Notes under the pieces: generated by a model
Told to the model about the DNA's origin: nothing
The model's database searches: none
What the model saw: the letters and a program-made list of their open reading frames with translations, nothing else
Shown: positions 22,102 to 30,553 of the stretch, in pieces
How positions within the stretch are numbered: position 1 is the first letter of the stretch
Layout of the letters: each line of letters opens with the position of its first letter
NCBI RefSeq assembly: GCF_001676385.1
Contig: NZ_LYVJ01000015.1
Coordinates: forward strand, 27,428 to 91,427
Source of the DNA: Stenotrophomonas maltophilia
GTDB lineage: Bacteria; Pseudomonadota; Gammaproteobacteria; Xanthomonadales; Xanthomonadaceae
Direction: 5' to 3'
Length of the DNA: 64,000 nt
Position numbers and translations under genes: made by a program

Positions 22102-23309
22102 GCGAGAACATCAGCGATATCCGTGAGGGCTTGGAGAAGCAGCTGAAGGACGGCTTTGCCGGCCTGCAGAAGAAGTACGACAGCGCCTCGGCCGAGATCG
22201 AAAAGGGCAACCAGGTCACCACCGATCTGAAGAAGCAGATCCAGACCGCCACCGACGAGATCCAGAAGGTCGTCGACAAGGTACTGAAGCTCGAGGAGAA
22301 GGGCATCGGCCTGGGCAACCAGCCCGGCACGAAGAAGGGCTTCATCGACTTCATCAAGGGCAACGATGAATACAAGGCGCTGCAGGGCCGTGAGAAGTCG
22401 GCTGCAGAGATTGAGGTCAAGAAGGACGAGCTGGCGTCCATGCAGGAGACCAAGGCGGTAACCAGCGCCGGCATTGTCGTACCCAACTACGACCCGACGA
22501 TCCAGCCGGGCATCCGCCAGGAGTTGCGCATCCGCGACCTGATCCCGTCGATCTCCGTCACCGGCCAGAGCTACACCTACTTCCGCGAGCTTCTGCACAC
22601 TCGCGGCGCCGGACCGGTCGGCGAAGGCACGGCCAAGCCACAGAGCAACGTCACCTTCGAGCAGAAGACCGACTTGGTGAAGAAGCTGGCGGTCTGGATC
22701 CCCGTCACCGACGAAGCCCTGGACGACGTGCCGCAGATGTACGGCTACCTGCAGCAGCTGCTGCGGTACGACCTGAAGCTGGAAGAAGAAGCCCAGATCC
22801 TGAAGGGCGACGGCTTGGGCAACAACCTGCCCGGCCTGATGACTGACGCCACGGTATTCGATGACGCCCTTTCGAAGGCGAGCGACACCTCGATCGACAC
22901 TGTCCGCCGCGCGATCTACCAGGTGCGCAAGCAGTCGAAGCTGTCGGCCGACGCCACGGTGATGACCGAACTGGACTGGATGAACATCGAGCTGGAGAAG
23001 GACAGCCAGAACCGCTACCTGTTCGCCAACCTGCAGGGCTTCGTGACCCCGATCCTGTGGGGCCGGCCGGTGGTCGCCTCGGACAGCATGGACGAAGGCG
23101 ACGGCACCACCACCGGTGGCGAGTTCCTGGTCGCCAACTTCCAGCGCGGCGCCACGATCTACGATCGCATGAGCTTCCTGTTCAAGGTCGGCCTGATCAA
23201 CGACGACTTCGTGAAGAACCAGCGCGTGCTGCTGGTCGAAGAGCGTCTGGGTCTGGCCAAGCGCCGCATCGAGGCATTCGTGAAGGGTCGCTTCAAGCCG
23301 CAGGCTTGA
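22098..23309 (+). CDS. Major capsid protein, HK97 fold
   Basis: The 403-residue protein has a charged coiled-coil N terminus (about 1-110) acting as delta-domain scaffold, followed by the mature HK97-type capsid (ITSAGIVVPNYDP-like opening, then LRIRDLIPSI, SDSMDEGD, LVANFQRGATIYDR). Cleavage by the adjacent protease probably occurs near residue 110; the exact site cannot be read. Confidence 0.95.
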   Translation: MSENISDIREGLEKQLKDGFAGLQKKYDSASAEIEKGNQVTTDLKKQIQTATDEIQKVVDKVLKLEEKGIGLGNQPGTKKGFIDFIKGNDEYKALQGREKSAAEIEVKKDELASMQETKAVTSAGIVVPNYDPTIQPGIRQELRIRDLIPSISVTGQSYTYFRELLHTRGAGPVGEGTAKPQSNVTFEQKTDLVKKLAVWIPVTDEALDDVPQMYGYLQQLLRYDLKLEEEAQILKGDGLGNNLPGLMTDATVFDDALSKASDTSIDTVRRAIYQVRKQSKLSADATVMTELDWMNIELEKDSQNRYLFANLQGFVTPILWGRPVVASDSMDEGDGTTTGGEFLVANFQRGATIYDRMSFLFKVGLINDDFVKNQRVLLVEERLGLAKRRIEAFVKGRFKPQA

Positions 23310-23375
23310 TAAGCCGTTGACCCTGTAGGAGGCCGGCCATGCGCCGGCCTCTCTCTCCCGAGATGGAGTAGGAAC

Positions 23376-23861
23376 ATGAAGATCAAAGCAGAATGGGGCT
23401 TTCGCGGTGACGCCCCGAAGCTCAACGCCGAGTCCGCCGATGTGAAGGCTGGCGACGTGTTCGATGGCGTGGATCCGGAATACGGGCACGCGCTGGTCGG
23501 CAAAGGCTTGGTGGTGCAGATTCACGAAGGGTCCGCGCCCCTGGAGACGAAGCCGGCCCAGCCCAGCGAGCTGAAGGCGGGCGAGGACGACGGTGCAGTC
23601 GGATCCACGAGGACCGACGAAGCGACCGGCGCCGCGGGAGCGCAGATCACCGGTGGTGGTGCGCCTGACGGTGCGGCAGTGCCCGGAGCCTCTACCGAGT
23701 CCGCCGCAGGTACTCCGACCAGTTCTGACCGGAGCGGTGCCGACAAGAAGGCGCTGCTGATCCAGCAGCTCGAGGCCGCCGGCGTCGAGTTCGACCGCCG
23801 ATGGGGTGCTGATCGCCTGGCAGCGGTGCTGGCCGAAGCCCAGAACAAGGATCACGAGTAA
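23376..23861 (+). CDS. Head-region protein with HeH/LEM-like C terminus
   Basis: The 161 residues start MKIKAEWGFRGDAPKLNAES. A small beta N-terminal domain is followed by a low-complexity Ala/Gly/Thr linker and a C-terminal helix-extension-helix segment (ALLIQQLEAAGVEFDRRWGADRLAAVL). Similar proteins sit after capsid genes in many phages; decoration or connection is possible but not shown. Confidence 0.65.
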   Translation: MKIKAEWGFRGDAPKLNAESADVKAGDVFDGVDPEYGHALVGKGLVVQIHEGSAPLETKPAQPSELKAGEDDGAVGSTRTDEATGAAGAQITGGGAPDGAAVPGASTESAAGTPTSSDRSGADKKALLIQQLEAAGVEFDRRWGADRLAAVLAEAQNKDHE

Positions 23862-24163
23862 TGGCAATCACCCTCGACCTCGCGCTTGTGCGCGAACAGT
23901 GCCGCATTGTCGATGAGATCAGCGACGCGCTCCTGCAGACGTACATCGACGCGGCCCTCGTGCACGTGCAGATGCACTGTGATCGCCGTCTGGTTGAGGG
24001 TGAGCCGTCCAGCGAAGAAGAGATGGCACTCACGGCGGACGTGCACCAGGCGGTTCTATTGATGGTCGGCAGCTGGGCGGAGAACCGCAGTGCCTTGGGT
24101 GAGCTGGCCTCGGAGATTGCCCTTGGGGTGTCACGACTTCTTTGGTACAGGAAGCGATTCTGA
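23861..24163 (+). CDS. Head-tail connector, HK97 gp6-like
   Basis: The 100-residue helical protein (VREQCRIVDEISDALLQTYI...VHQAVLLMVGSWAENR...GVSRLLWYRK) matches the gp6-type adaptor that joins the portal. It is coupled to both neighbours by overlaps. Confidence 0.85.
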   Translation: MAITLDLALVREQCRIVDEISDALLQTYIDAALVHVQMHCDRRLVEGEPSSEEEMALTADVHQAVLLMVGSWAENRSALGELASEIALGVSRLLWYRKRF

Positions 24164-24498
24164 TGGCTACTTCAGCAGGCCAGCGCCGTCACCTGATCCG
24201 CTTCGAGCGCGCAGTCGACGTCCGCGATCCGCTAGGCGGTCCGCCCAAGAAGGAATGGCAGTTCGTCGCCGAGGCGTGGGCAAAGAAGACGAACCAACTC
24301 AGCGCGACGGCCGAGGCGGTCGCAGCAGGGGCGGAGCGATACCGTGAGCAGGTCCGGTGGGACATGCTCCCGCGACATGTCGAGCCCACTTGGCGCATTG
24401 TCGAGCGGGGCAAGCCTTATGCGATCAAGAGCATTGCACCGAGCAACGACGGTAGTGAGATGGCGATCATCGCCGTAGCGGGGTTGGGCAATGGCTGA
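24163..24498 (+). CDS. Head closure / head-tail adaptor
   Basis: The 111-residue beta protein starts MATSAGQRRHLIRFERAVDV and contains VAEAWAKKTNQL, typical of SPP1 gp16/HK97 gp7-like stoppers. Overlaps the gp6-like and gp10-like genes. Confidence 0.85.
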   Translation: MATSAGQRRHLIRFERAVDVRDPLGGPPKKEWQFVAEAWAKKTNQLSATAEAVAAGAERYREQVRWDMLPRHVEPTWRIVERGKPYAIKSIAPSNDGSEMAIIAVAGLGNG

Positions 24499-24994
24499 GC
24501 AAGTGTCAATTCAGGGGCTGGATGGCCTGTTGCGCTCGCTGCGGGAGGCCCCCAAGGCCATCCAGGGCAGGGCGGTCCAGGCCGGCATGCGCAAGGGCGG
24601 CAATGTCATCCGGGACGATGCCAGACGCCGGGCGCCGAAAGCATCGGGCTTCATGGCGTCTCAGATCGTCACCCGCCGGGCCAACTCCAAGAGCCGACAG
24701 CGCGCAGGTGTAGGCCGAGGCGGCGAGTACTTCACCGTAGGCGTTAAGACGGGGCGCCGCCGCAAGTACGCCAACACCAAGCGCAACCGTCGCCGCGGTC
24801 GCGTCGGGAAGGTCTACGAGGAGGCGGGCTGGGCCTACTACTGGCGGTTCATCGAGTTCGGCACCAAGAACATGCGGGCGTCCCCGTTCCTCACGCCAGC
24901 AGGCGAGGCCAAGGGGCCGGAAGCGGCTCAAGTGGTCATCGATGAAACCTGGGCGACGCTCGACAAGCAGCTGAAAGAGGATGGCTGGCGATGA
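24491..24994 (+). CDS. Tail completion/neck protein, HK97 gp10-like
   Basis: The 167-residue protein begins MAEQVSIQGLDGLLRSLREA and has the family landmarks GGNVIRDDARRRAPK and YYWRFIEFGTKNMRASPFL. It sits between head closure and DUF3168 genes as expected. Confidence 0.9.
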   Translation: MAEQVSIQGLDGLLRSLREAPKAIQGRAVQAGMRKGGNVIRDDARRRAPKASGFMASQIVTRRANSKSRQRAGVGRGGEYFTVGVKTGRRRKYANTKRNRRRGRVGKVYEEAGWAYYWRFIEFGTKNMRASPFLTPAGEAKGPEAAQVVIDETWATLDKQLKEDGWR

Positions 24995-25353
24995 TGGTTC
25001 CTTTGATCCAATCCCTGCTGGAGAACGATGCAACCGTCCGGCAGGTGCTCGGCGACCCTGTCCGTCTGTTCCTGGGTACTGCGCCTCAGAACACGCCGCT
25101 CCCCTACGCGACGTGGGAGGTGGTCAACGGCTCGCCAACGGCGATGCTCTCCGAACCGCCCCCGGCTGACGGCTGGCGGGTCCGAATGACCGTATGGGGC
25201 GAGGTCCTCAGCCAAGCCAACGCCGTTGGCGTCGCTATCCGCGACGTGGTGGAGCGCGTGGGCGGCATCGAGTCGTACAACCCGACGCCAGACAGCGACG
25301 GCACCGATTCGGTAGGCATTTCATTCGACGTGCGGCTCCTGCAGCTGCGCTGA
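24991..25353 (+). CDS. Tail completion protein, DUF3168 type
   Basis: The 120 residues (LLENDATVRQVLGDPVRLFLG, PLPYATWEVVNG, GWRVRMTVWGE) fit DUF3168 tail terminators. It overlaps the gp10-like gene and is followed by a hairpin with T run. Start may be 24991 or 24994. Confidence 0.85.
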   Translation: MMVPLIQSLLENDATVRQVLGDPVRLFLGTAPQNTPLPYATWEVVNGSPTAMLSEPPPADGWRVRMTVWGEVLSQANAVGVAIRDVVERVGGIESYNPTPDSDGTDSVGISFDVRLLQLR

Positions 25354-25373
25354 TCCACACAACGGCAACCACT

Positions 25374-25394
25374 GGCCCCGCAAGGGGCCTTTTT
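25374..25394 (+). terminator. Hairpin with T5 between head-completion and tail tube genes
   Basis: GGCCCC/GGGGCC stem around a GCAA tetraloop and five T. It could attenuate or punctuate the late transcript. Confidence 0.65.
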
Positions 25395-25430
25395 CATGCC
25401 CGGCGACGGGCGCAACACAAGGAAATCCCT

Positions 25431-25904
25431 ATGGGACAGGTAATCAAGTCGAAGCACTCCCAGCTGTTCGTCGCCATCGGCGCGGCCGAGGTCATCAAGG
25501 TGACCCGCCTGCGTTCGGTCGGCTTCCCCGATGGCCAGGCATCGGAGATCGATATCTCCGACTACGACGACGACTGGGACCAGTTCGTCGCCGGCCGCAA
25601 GCAGACCGGCAGCACCAGCATCGAGATCATCTACGACAGCGTCGACCACGAGAAGCTGGAAGAGCTGCACGAGACCGGTGCCGTCGTGAACTGGCTGGTG
25701 ACTGCGCCGCTGTCGGAAACCGAAGGCGTGGCCAAGCCGACCGCCATTGCCGGCAAGATCACCCCGCCGGACACCGTGCTGTCCAAGCAGTTCGACGGCT
25801 TCGTGCAGAACTTCGCGGTAACCAGCCAGGACAACGACGTCTGGAAGGCGACGATCACTATCCGCGGCTCCGGCGCCGTCACCACGCACCGCCCGACGCC
25901 GTAA
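25431..25904 (+). CDS. Major tail tube protein
   Basis: The 157-residue protein (MGQVIKSKHSQLFVAIGAAE..., ASEIDISDYDDDWDQFVAGR, GFVQNFAVTSQDND) has the lambda V/TTP-like beta architecture and position before the chaperone genes. ATG preceded by AAGGAAATCCCT. Confidence 0.85.
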   Translation: MGQVIKSKHSQLFVAIGAAEVIKVTRLRSVGFPDGQASEIDISDYDDDWDQFVAGRKQTGSTSIEIIYDSVDHEKLEELHETGAVVNWLVTAPLSETEGVAKPTAIAGKITPPDTVLSKQFDGFVQNFAVTSQDNDVWKATITIRGSGAVTTHRPTP

Positions 25905-26029
25905 GGCAGCGGCAACGGCGCACACCCAGGCCCGCTCCGGCGGGCCATCTCTCTGACAGGTCGCGCGGATCCTCCGCGTGTTAGCCGTGCGCGGCCCGCG
26001 CGCCCTGTCGCCACTTAAGGAAACGGCCA

Positions 26030-26404
26030 ATGAGCAAGACCAACGAGCCCCCCGAAACCCAGCCGCAGCAGCCCGTGAGCGTCCTGCAATCGTTCACCAA
26101 CCTGGGCATGTTCGCCTCCAAGGACGTTCGCGCCGACACGATCACCTTGCCCAACGGTGCCAAGGCACAGTTCCATGTGCGCGAGCTGCCGGACGCGGAG
26201 TTCCGCAAGCTGTGGGGTGAAGGCGATCGCGCCAAGCTGATCGCAGCGACCATCTGCGACGAGGACGGCAAGCCCGTCATGAACGTGGAGCAGGCCGCCC
26301 AGCTCAAGCCCCTGGTGGCCGCTGAGCTGCAGCGCGTGGCCATGAAGCATTCCGGCTTCGGCGAGGATGCTGCCCAAGCTCAGGCCGACGCGGGAAACGG
26401 CTAA
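26030..26404 (+). CDS. Tail assembly chaperone G-like
   Basis: This 124-residue acidic protein is the unshifted product of the tail chaperone gene. It ends QADAGNG. Together with the frameshifted GT form it is expected to hold the tape measure protein during tail tube assembly. The slippery heptamer lies four codons before the stop. Confidence 0.88.
   Translation: MSKTNEPPETQPQQPVSVLQSFTNLGMFASKDVRADTITLPNGAKAQFHVRELPDAEFRKLWGEGDRAKLIAATICDEDGKPVMNVEQAAQLKPLVAAELQRVAMKHSGFGEDAAQAQADAGNG
26392..26398 (+). promoter_or_regulatory. Programmed -1 frameshift site GGGAAAC
   Basis: In the G frame the bases read G GGA AAC, an X XXY YYZ slippery heptamer; slipping back one base pairs GGG and AAA. The -1 frame is open from here to 26697. 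Lambda uses GGGAAAG at the same place. Confidence 0.85.
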
Positions 26405-26697
26405 GGCAGCGCGGCGAGGACTGGTTCTGGAAGGTCCTCGCCGGCCACCTGCATCGCACGGTGGCCGAGCTGCAGGCGAGCATGTCGCGTCGGGAGTTCC
26501 TCGAATGGTGGGAGTTCCATAAGCGGAACCCCATCGACCCCGTAAGCCTGCACATCAAGCCCGCTGCCTTCGCCGCATACATCACCGCCTCACACAGCCA
26601 AGGCGGCACCAAGCGCTCCTTTCAGGAGTACCTGGAAACCCTCGTACCACGTTCCGAGGAGGACGAGGCACAGGACTGGTTCGATCGACTGGGATAG
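26398..26697 (+). CDS. T part of the GT frameshift fusion (26030..26398 joined to 26398..26697)
   Basis: After slippage the frame continues through CGG CTA AGG and gives GEDWFWKVLAGHLHRTVAEL, then SRREFLEWWEFHKRNPID, a typical T-domain. The fusion would be 222 residues. A GTG at 26461 could start it separately but lacks support and would lose the conserved DWFWK start. Confidence 0.85.
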   Translation, partial: RLRQRGEDWFWKVLAGHLHRTVAELQASMSRREFLEWWEFHKRNPIDPVSLHIKPAAFAAYITASHSQGGTKRSFQEYLETLVPRSEEDEAQDWFDRLG

Positions 26698-26699
26698 CC

Positions 26700-28667
26700 A
26701 TGACCGACACCATCGGGCGCTTTGCCGCCCTCCCGATCGGCCCGCTGCTCGCTGCGCGCGACGGTGGGCTCACCCTTGCCACGATGGCAGCAGCCGACCT
26801 CAACCGCTGCGCCCGGTCCGACTTTGCCCTCAGCGCTGGCGTTGTCGGCGTCGAGTTCGCACTGTGGGGCGAGGACGACCTGTCCGCCGTCGTGGGCTTT
26901 GTCACGGCGGCAGCGCCCCTCAGCCAAGCCCCAGGCGCAAACGGGGAGGGTATCGGCTGGGAACTGGCCACCGGTCGCCTGATCCAGGGCATCGGCGCGA
27001 TCGCAACCGGCCTGCCCGTGGTTGCGTTGGGCGATATCGTCGGGATGCGGGTCTCCTTCGGCAGTCCCTCCCGACTCCACCTGTACCTCAACGGCGCGCT
27101 AGTCCATCAGCGCGACCTGCTGCTGGCCGGCCCGCTCTACTTCGCCGCCTCACTGGCTGCGACGAAGGCCGGCGGGCTGTGCCTGGCCGTGAACGCTGGG
27201 CAGTGGGGCGCCCGAAGCGATGCGGCTGTTGCTGGTTGGAAGCTGGACCAGGCCCAAGCGCCGACCACGCGGCTGGCCGACGATGACTGGCTTTCCGCGC
27301 CAGGCGATAGCCCGGCCAATGTCCGGTACGAAGGGCTGGTCGCCGAGGGCGTCAACCTGGTCCAGGAGCTGAGCTTCTGGCCATGGGGTGGCGATCCGGT
27401 GTCGCAGACGGCAGCGGCGGAATGCGTGATCGCTGACGCCGAAGGGCTGCTGGATGACCTGGCTTTGTCCGGTGCCTCCGGCGCTGCGGTGCGCATCCTG
27501 CAGGTGAACGACGGCGGCATGCTGGCCGACGCCGCTCCGGTGTTTCGCTGCGTCATCGATCAGATCGAGGTAAACGACGACGGCAGCAAGACCCTGCACC
27601 TGCGCGACGCGCACGACTACCTGGGCCAGACCATCAACCGGGGTGTGTTCCTTCCCAACATCACCTCGCTGGCCTGGAAGCCGCAGCCGGTAGTGATCGG
27701 CGCGGTGGCCAGTATCCCGGCAGCCGGAGCCAACTCGGACGCGACAGCGATGTTCCTGGCCGACAGCCCGGTGCACGTAAACGCTGTGATGGATCGCGGC
27801 GACCTGATGGAAGATGGCACCTTCAGCATGGAGCCGGACGGCCAGCAGCTGCTGCTGAAATCTCCGCCCGTCACCCCTGTGGTGGTCGACGGTTCGAGCA
27901 TCGGCCCTGGCATGTCCCCGGCGCGCCTGGAGCAGGCCGTGGGCGACGTGATGGCTCGCCTCGGGGCAGGGGCGTGGTCGGCAGCGGATTGTGCAGCCGT
28001 GGACGCTGCAACCGGCTACGCCGGTATCGGCTACTACGCCGGAGCGGCCATCACGGGCAGGGATGCCCTGAACGCGATGCTGCCCAGCTACGGTGTCGGG
28101 TGCTACCAGGATCCCACCGGTGTGCTGCGCTTCGTGCAGGTAGTCGCGCCGGAGACCTATCAGGGGCAGCCGGCGTTTGAGATCTCGGACGCCGACATGG
28201 CCAGCGACCTGGTCGGCGTCCCGGACGACGCGCCCAACCTGACCCGGCGCATGGCCTACCGGCCGAACGCGCAGGCCCTCGGCGCCTCCGACCTGGTCAC
28301 GGACGTGGTGGATGTGCCGCAGAGCCGCCGGGACGAGCTGACGGGCCTCTACCGAGGTCAGGTGTTCGCTGCGGGCGCTCTGGACGCACACTACCGCCGC
28401 GCCGACGCCGCCGATCCGGTCATTTCGCTGTTCTGGAATGCCGCCGACGCGCAGGCCGAGATCAACCGCGTCGTGGCGATGTACCAGCGCCAGCGGTTCT
28501 TCTACCAGGTCGCCATTCGCGGTGATCAGGACATGGCTCCGCTCCCTGGTCAGATCGGCCGGCTGACCTACAGCCGCTACGGCCTGGCGGATGGCAAGCC
28601 GGTGCTGGTGCGGCGCGTAGAGCGCAACCCTGCCACGGGGGACATGGTGCTTACCCTGTGGGGTTAA
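26700..28667 (+). CDS. Tail structural protein with SPRY/lectin-like N terminus, placed before the tape measure
   Basis: The 655-residue protein has an N-terminal beta domain (about 15-180; GVEFALWGEDDLSAVVGFVT, then LHLYLNGALVHQRDLL) like SPRY/concanavalin folds, and a large C-terminal region that looks like a baseplate/hub protein (DAHDYLGQTINRGVFLPNI, YGVGCYQDPTGVLRFVQVV, PLPGQIGRLTYSRYGLADG). In lambda the tape measure follows GT directly, so this order is unusual. It may be a hub plus adhesin. Starts 3 bases after the T part. Confidence 0.6.
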   Translation: MTDTIGRFAALPIGPLLAARDGGLTLATMAAADLNRCARSDFALSAGVVGVEFALWGEDDLSAVVGFVTAAAPLSQAPGANGEGIGWELATGRLIQGIGAIATGLPVVALGDIVGMRVSFGSPSRLHLYLNGALVHQRDLLLAGPLYFAASLAATKAGGLCLAVNAGQWGARSDAAVAGWKLDQAQAPTTRLADDDWLSAPGDSPANVRYEGLVAEGVNLVQELSFWPWGGDPVSQTAAAECVIADAEGLLDDLALSGASGAAVRILQVNDGGMLADAAPVFRCVIDQIEVNDDGSKTLHLRDAHDYLGQTINRGVFLPNITSLAWKPQPVVIGAVASIPAAGANSDATAMFLADSPVHVNAVMDRGDLMEDGTFSMEPDGQQLLLKSPPVTPVVVDGSSIGPGMSPARLEQAVGDVMARLGAGAWSAADCAAVDAATGYAGIGYYAGAAITGRDALNAMLPSYGVGCYQDPTGVLRFVQVVAPETYQGQPAFEISDADMASDLVGVPDDAPNLTRRMAYRPNAQALGASDLVTDVVDVPQSRRDELTGLYRGQVFAAGALDAHYRRADAADPVISLFWNAADAQAEINRVVAMYQRQRFFYQVAIRGDQDMAPLPGQIGRLTYSRYGLADGKPVLVRRVERNPATGDMVLTLWG

Positions 28668-29047
28668 CCCGCTTCCCTGATCAGCTCATCGAGCTGGCTG
28701 GCAAGGTAGGAAATGTCAGCGGATGGGCTGTATAGACCGCTGGCCCACTGGGCGGGAGGCGCATTGGTGCGCAGTGCGAAGTTGGCCGACGCCTTCCTCA
28801 CAGCCGGTTCGTAGAAGGCATCTTCGATTCTTGTGGGGCGCCGTCTGGCGCCGTCCACCGTACCAGTGCTGGCGCGCTGCTTGAGGTGTGCCTTCAGCGC
28901 CACCAGTCTCTGCCGGTACTGGTCGAGGTCATCGTGGCTAAGCGAGCGGTGGTCGTCGCCGGCCTCTGCAATTTCCTCAAATTCCGCATGCAGTCTGAGC
29001 AGCTCATCGAGCACGAGACGTGCTTCCTGGAGATCAATGGTGTCCAT
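28664..29047 (-). CDS. Opposite-strand hypothetical gene inside the tail operon
   Basis: The 127 residues begin MDTIDLQEARLVLDELLRLH with acidic helices, a DDLDQYRQRLVALKAHL helix and a folded-looking C terminus (DISYLASQLDELIREAG). The ATG at 29047 follows AGGATCG. It overlaps the upstream late gene tail to tail by 4 bases and the next late gene head to head by 11, leaving no room for untranslated spacers. The rightward frames here are serine/arginine-rich shadows. Probably a cargo gene read in the lysogen. Function unknown. Confidence 0.65.
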   Translation of the reverse strand: MDTIDLQEARLVLDELLRLHAEFEEIAEAGDDHRSLSHDDLDQYRQRLVALKAHLKQRASTGTVDGARRRPTRIEDAFYEPAVRKASANFALRTNAPPAQWASGLYSPSADISYLASQLDELIREAG

Positions 29048-29285
29048 TCAATTCGATCCTGAGACGGGCGTCGTCCGTGTAGAAATCTCCGTGCATGGCG
29101 GTGAGGCCGGTGATCTGAACCGCCACCTGGTCTCCGGCGCTCTGCACACGCTGGAGTCTATTGCCGGAATGGATCAGGGGCCGGTGAGACGGCGACTGAT
29201 CGATTGCCTTGCCGCGCAGGTGCGGTCGTTGAAGCGAAACGAGGCCGATGTGCGGGCGGCAAAGCGCGTAGGTGCGCCATGCTGA
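29037..29285 (+). CDS. Small hypothetical tail-region protein
   Basis: The 82 residues begin MVSIQFDPETGVVRVEISVH and include helices LNRHLVSGALHTLESIAGM and RRRLIDCLAAQVRSLKRNEA. The ATG follows GGAGATCA. It overlaps the next gene by 7 bases. Function unknown. Confidence 0.6.
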   Translation: MVSIQFDPETGVVRVEISVHGGEAGDLNRHLVSGALHTLESIAGMDQGPVRRRLIDCLAAQVRSLKRNEADVRAAKRVGAPC

Positions 29286-30040
29286 TCGGATATGGCATGC
29301 CGGCGGTGGAAACGGCCACCCTCACCGGTGGAACGTGGCTGTCGGCCGACCAGGGCTCGGCGCTCTTCGATGGCAAGCCTGGGCGATCGTCGCGGATCCG
29401 GCGCACCGGCTCGTTGGCGATCACGATCACGCTGGCCGAGGCTGTTGTGCCGGGGATCATCGCGGTCCTTGGCCTCAACATCCCGCCCGGCGTGCAGGTC
29501 AGCGCTGCCGGCGCGACCGGGACTACTGTGCGCCTACCCGACGGAAGTGTCTGCGCCTGGCTGTTTCCGCAGGCCAGCGCGCTGGTCTCGACGGTGTCCG
29601 TCGAGATCGCCACAACTGCCACGAACGTCGACGTGGGGGAGATCGCGATATTCCGGGCAGTCGAGGTGGGCATCAGCGACGGTTGGGCGGTGGCCACAAT
29701 CGACACCAGCGTGCATACCCGCACCAAGGGTGGCCAAGTCAACACGGTTCCCGGACCCCTGTACCGCCGACTGACCTGCACCTTGTCCGGCCGGGCGACA
29801 GCGGCCGTGCGCGGCGGTGGGCTGGGCGGGACCGATTGGGAGACCGTGGCGGCAGCGATCGCGGGGCGCCGGCGCTCCTGCGTGGTGCCGCAGCACCGGG
29901 ACATGGTCAGCAAGGCTTTCGACCCGCTGCTTGCGGCGCGGTCGGCGCTCTACGGCTACCCGACGCAGCTGCCGTCGGCGGAGAACATCAGCCGGCAGTA
30001 CTTCACCGGATACATGGAATTCGAAGAGGTTCCCGCGTAG
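29279..30040 (+). CDS. Putative tail/baseplate protein, unrecognised
   Basis: The 253 residues begin MLIGYGMPAVETATLTGGTW and are beta-rich throughout, with SALFDGKPGRSSRIRRTGSL and a tyrosine-rich end (LYGYPTQLPSAENISRQYFT). The pattern is what one expects from a small distal-tail structural protein, but no family is named with confidence. Confidence 0.55.
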   Translation: MLIGYGMPAVETATLTGGTWLSADQGSALFDGKPGRSSRIRRTGSLAITITLAEAVVPGIIAVLGLNIPPGVQVSAAGATGTTVRLPDGSVCAWLFPQASALVSTVSVEIATTATNVDVGEIAIFRAVEVGISDGWAVATIDTSVHTRTKGGQVNTVPGPLYRRLTCTLSGRATAAVRGGGLGGTDWETVAAAIAGRRRSCVVPQHRDMVSKAFDPLLAARSALYGYPTQLPSAENISRQYFTGYMEFEEVPA

Positions 30041-30102
30041 CTGTTTGTTGAGGCCCTAAGAGAGTGCGAGAATCGGCGTGGAAGACTGACACGGGGATCG
30101 CA

Positions 30103-30465
30103 ATGAGAAATCCAATGGCTTTGACAGCGGCTGCCGTCGTGCTGGCCTCGGGGATGCTCCTTGCCTCCTGTGGCGGCACGTCGCCAGAGCAACGCGCCTA
30201 CCGCGAGGCGAGCAAGAATTGCCAGCAATGGGTCAAAGAGTCGGCCAAGAACCCATCCTCGGCGAAGATCCCGCAACCGGCCTCGGTCCGCAGCGCCAGC
30301 GGTCAGATCATCGTCCAGTGGGGGCATGGTGAGGGGCTGACGCTGATGAACGGTTTCGGCGCAAACGTCGACGCCACCGCGCGATGCACCATGTCGTTGG
30401 ATGGCCACTTTCTGAAGGAGCTGGTGATCAACGACGAAGTGATCCGAAGATCGTCCTCCGACTGA
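30103..30465 (+). CDS. Lipoprotein cargo gene in front of the tape measure
   Basis: The 120-residue product begins MRNPMALTAAAVVLASGMLL with lipobox LLASC (Cys22), then a polar periplasmic domain with another two cysteines (KNCQQWVK and TARCTMSL) that could form a disulfide. The ATG follows GGGGATC. It is closed by two terminators. A lipoprotein is not a tail component, so it is probably a moron acting on the lysogen envelope, for example in exclusion; inference. Confidence 0.7.
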   Translation: MRNPMALTAAAVVLASGMLLASCGGTSPEQRAYREASKNCQQWVKESAKNPSSAKIPQPASVRSASGQIIVQWGHGEGLTLMNGFGANVDATARCTMSLDGHFLKELVINDEVIRRSSSD

Positions 30466-30479
30466 GCGATCGTCAACAG

Positions 30480-30541
30480 AAGCCGCCCAATGGGGCGGCT
30501 TTTTTGTACCCATCTCGGCCCGCCATGTGCGGGCTTTTTTT
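30480..30541 (+). terminator. Tandem intrinsic terminators before the tape measure gene
   Basis: The first hairpin (AGCCGCCC/GGGCGGCT, 30481-30500) and second hairpin (GCCCGC/GCGGGC, 30518-30534) each end in a T run of six or seven. The next ATG follows 12 bases later. Confidence 0.9.
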
Positions 30542-30553
30542 GTGGATGACGGC

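Noticed and set aside
21732..23867. 711-codon reverse-strand frame over protease and capsid genes
   Set aside because: The forward genes are unmistakable HK97 proteins; the reverse frame is leucine/valine-biased with no domain.
30048..30076. Promoter for the lipoprotein gene (TTGAGG with AATCGG)
   Set aside because: The -10 is poor at standard spacing; the promoter was not called although the moron layout predicts one.
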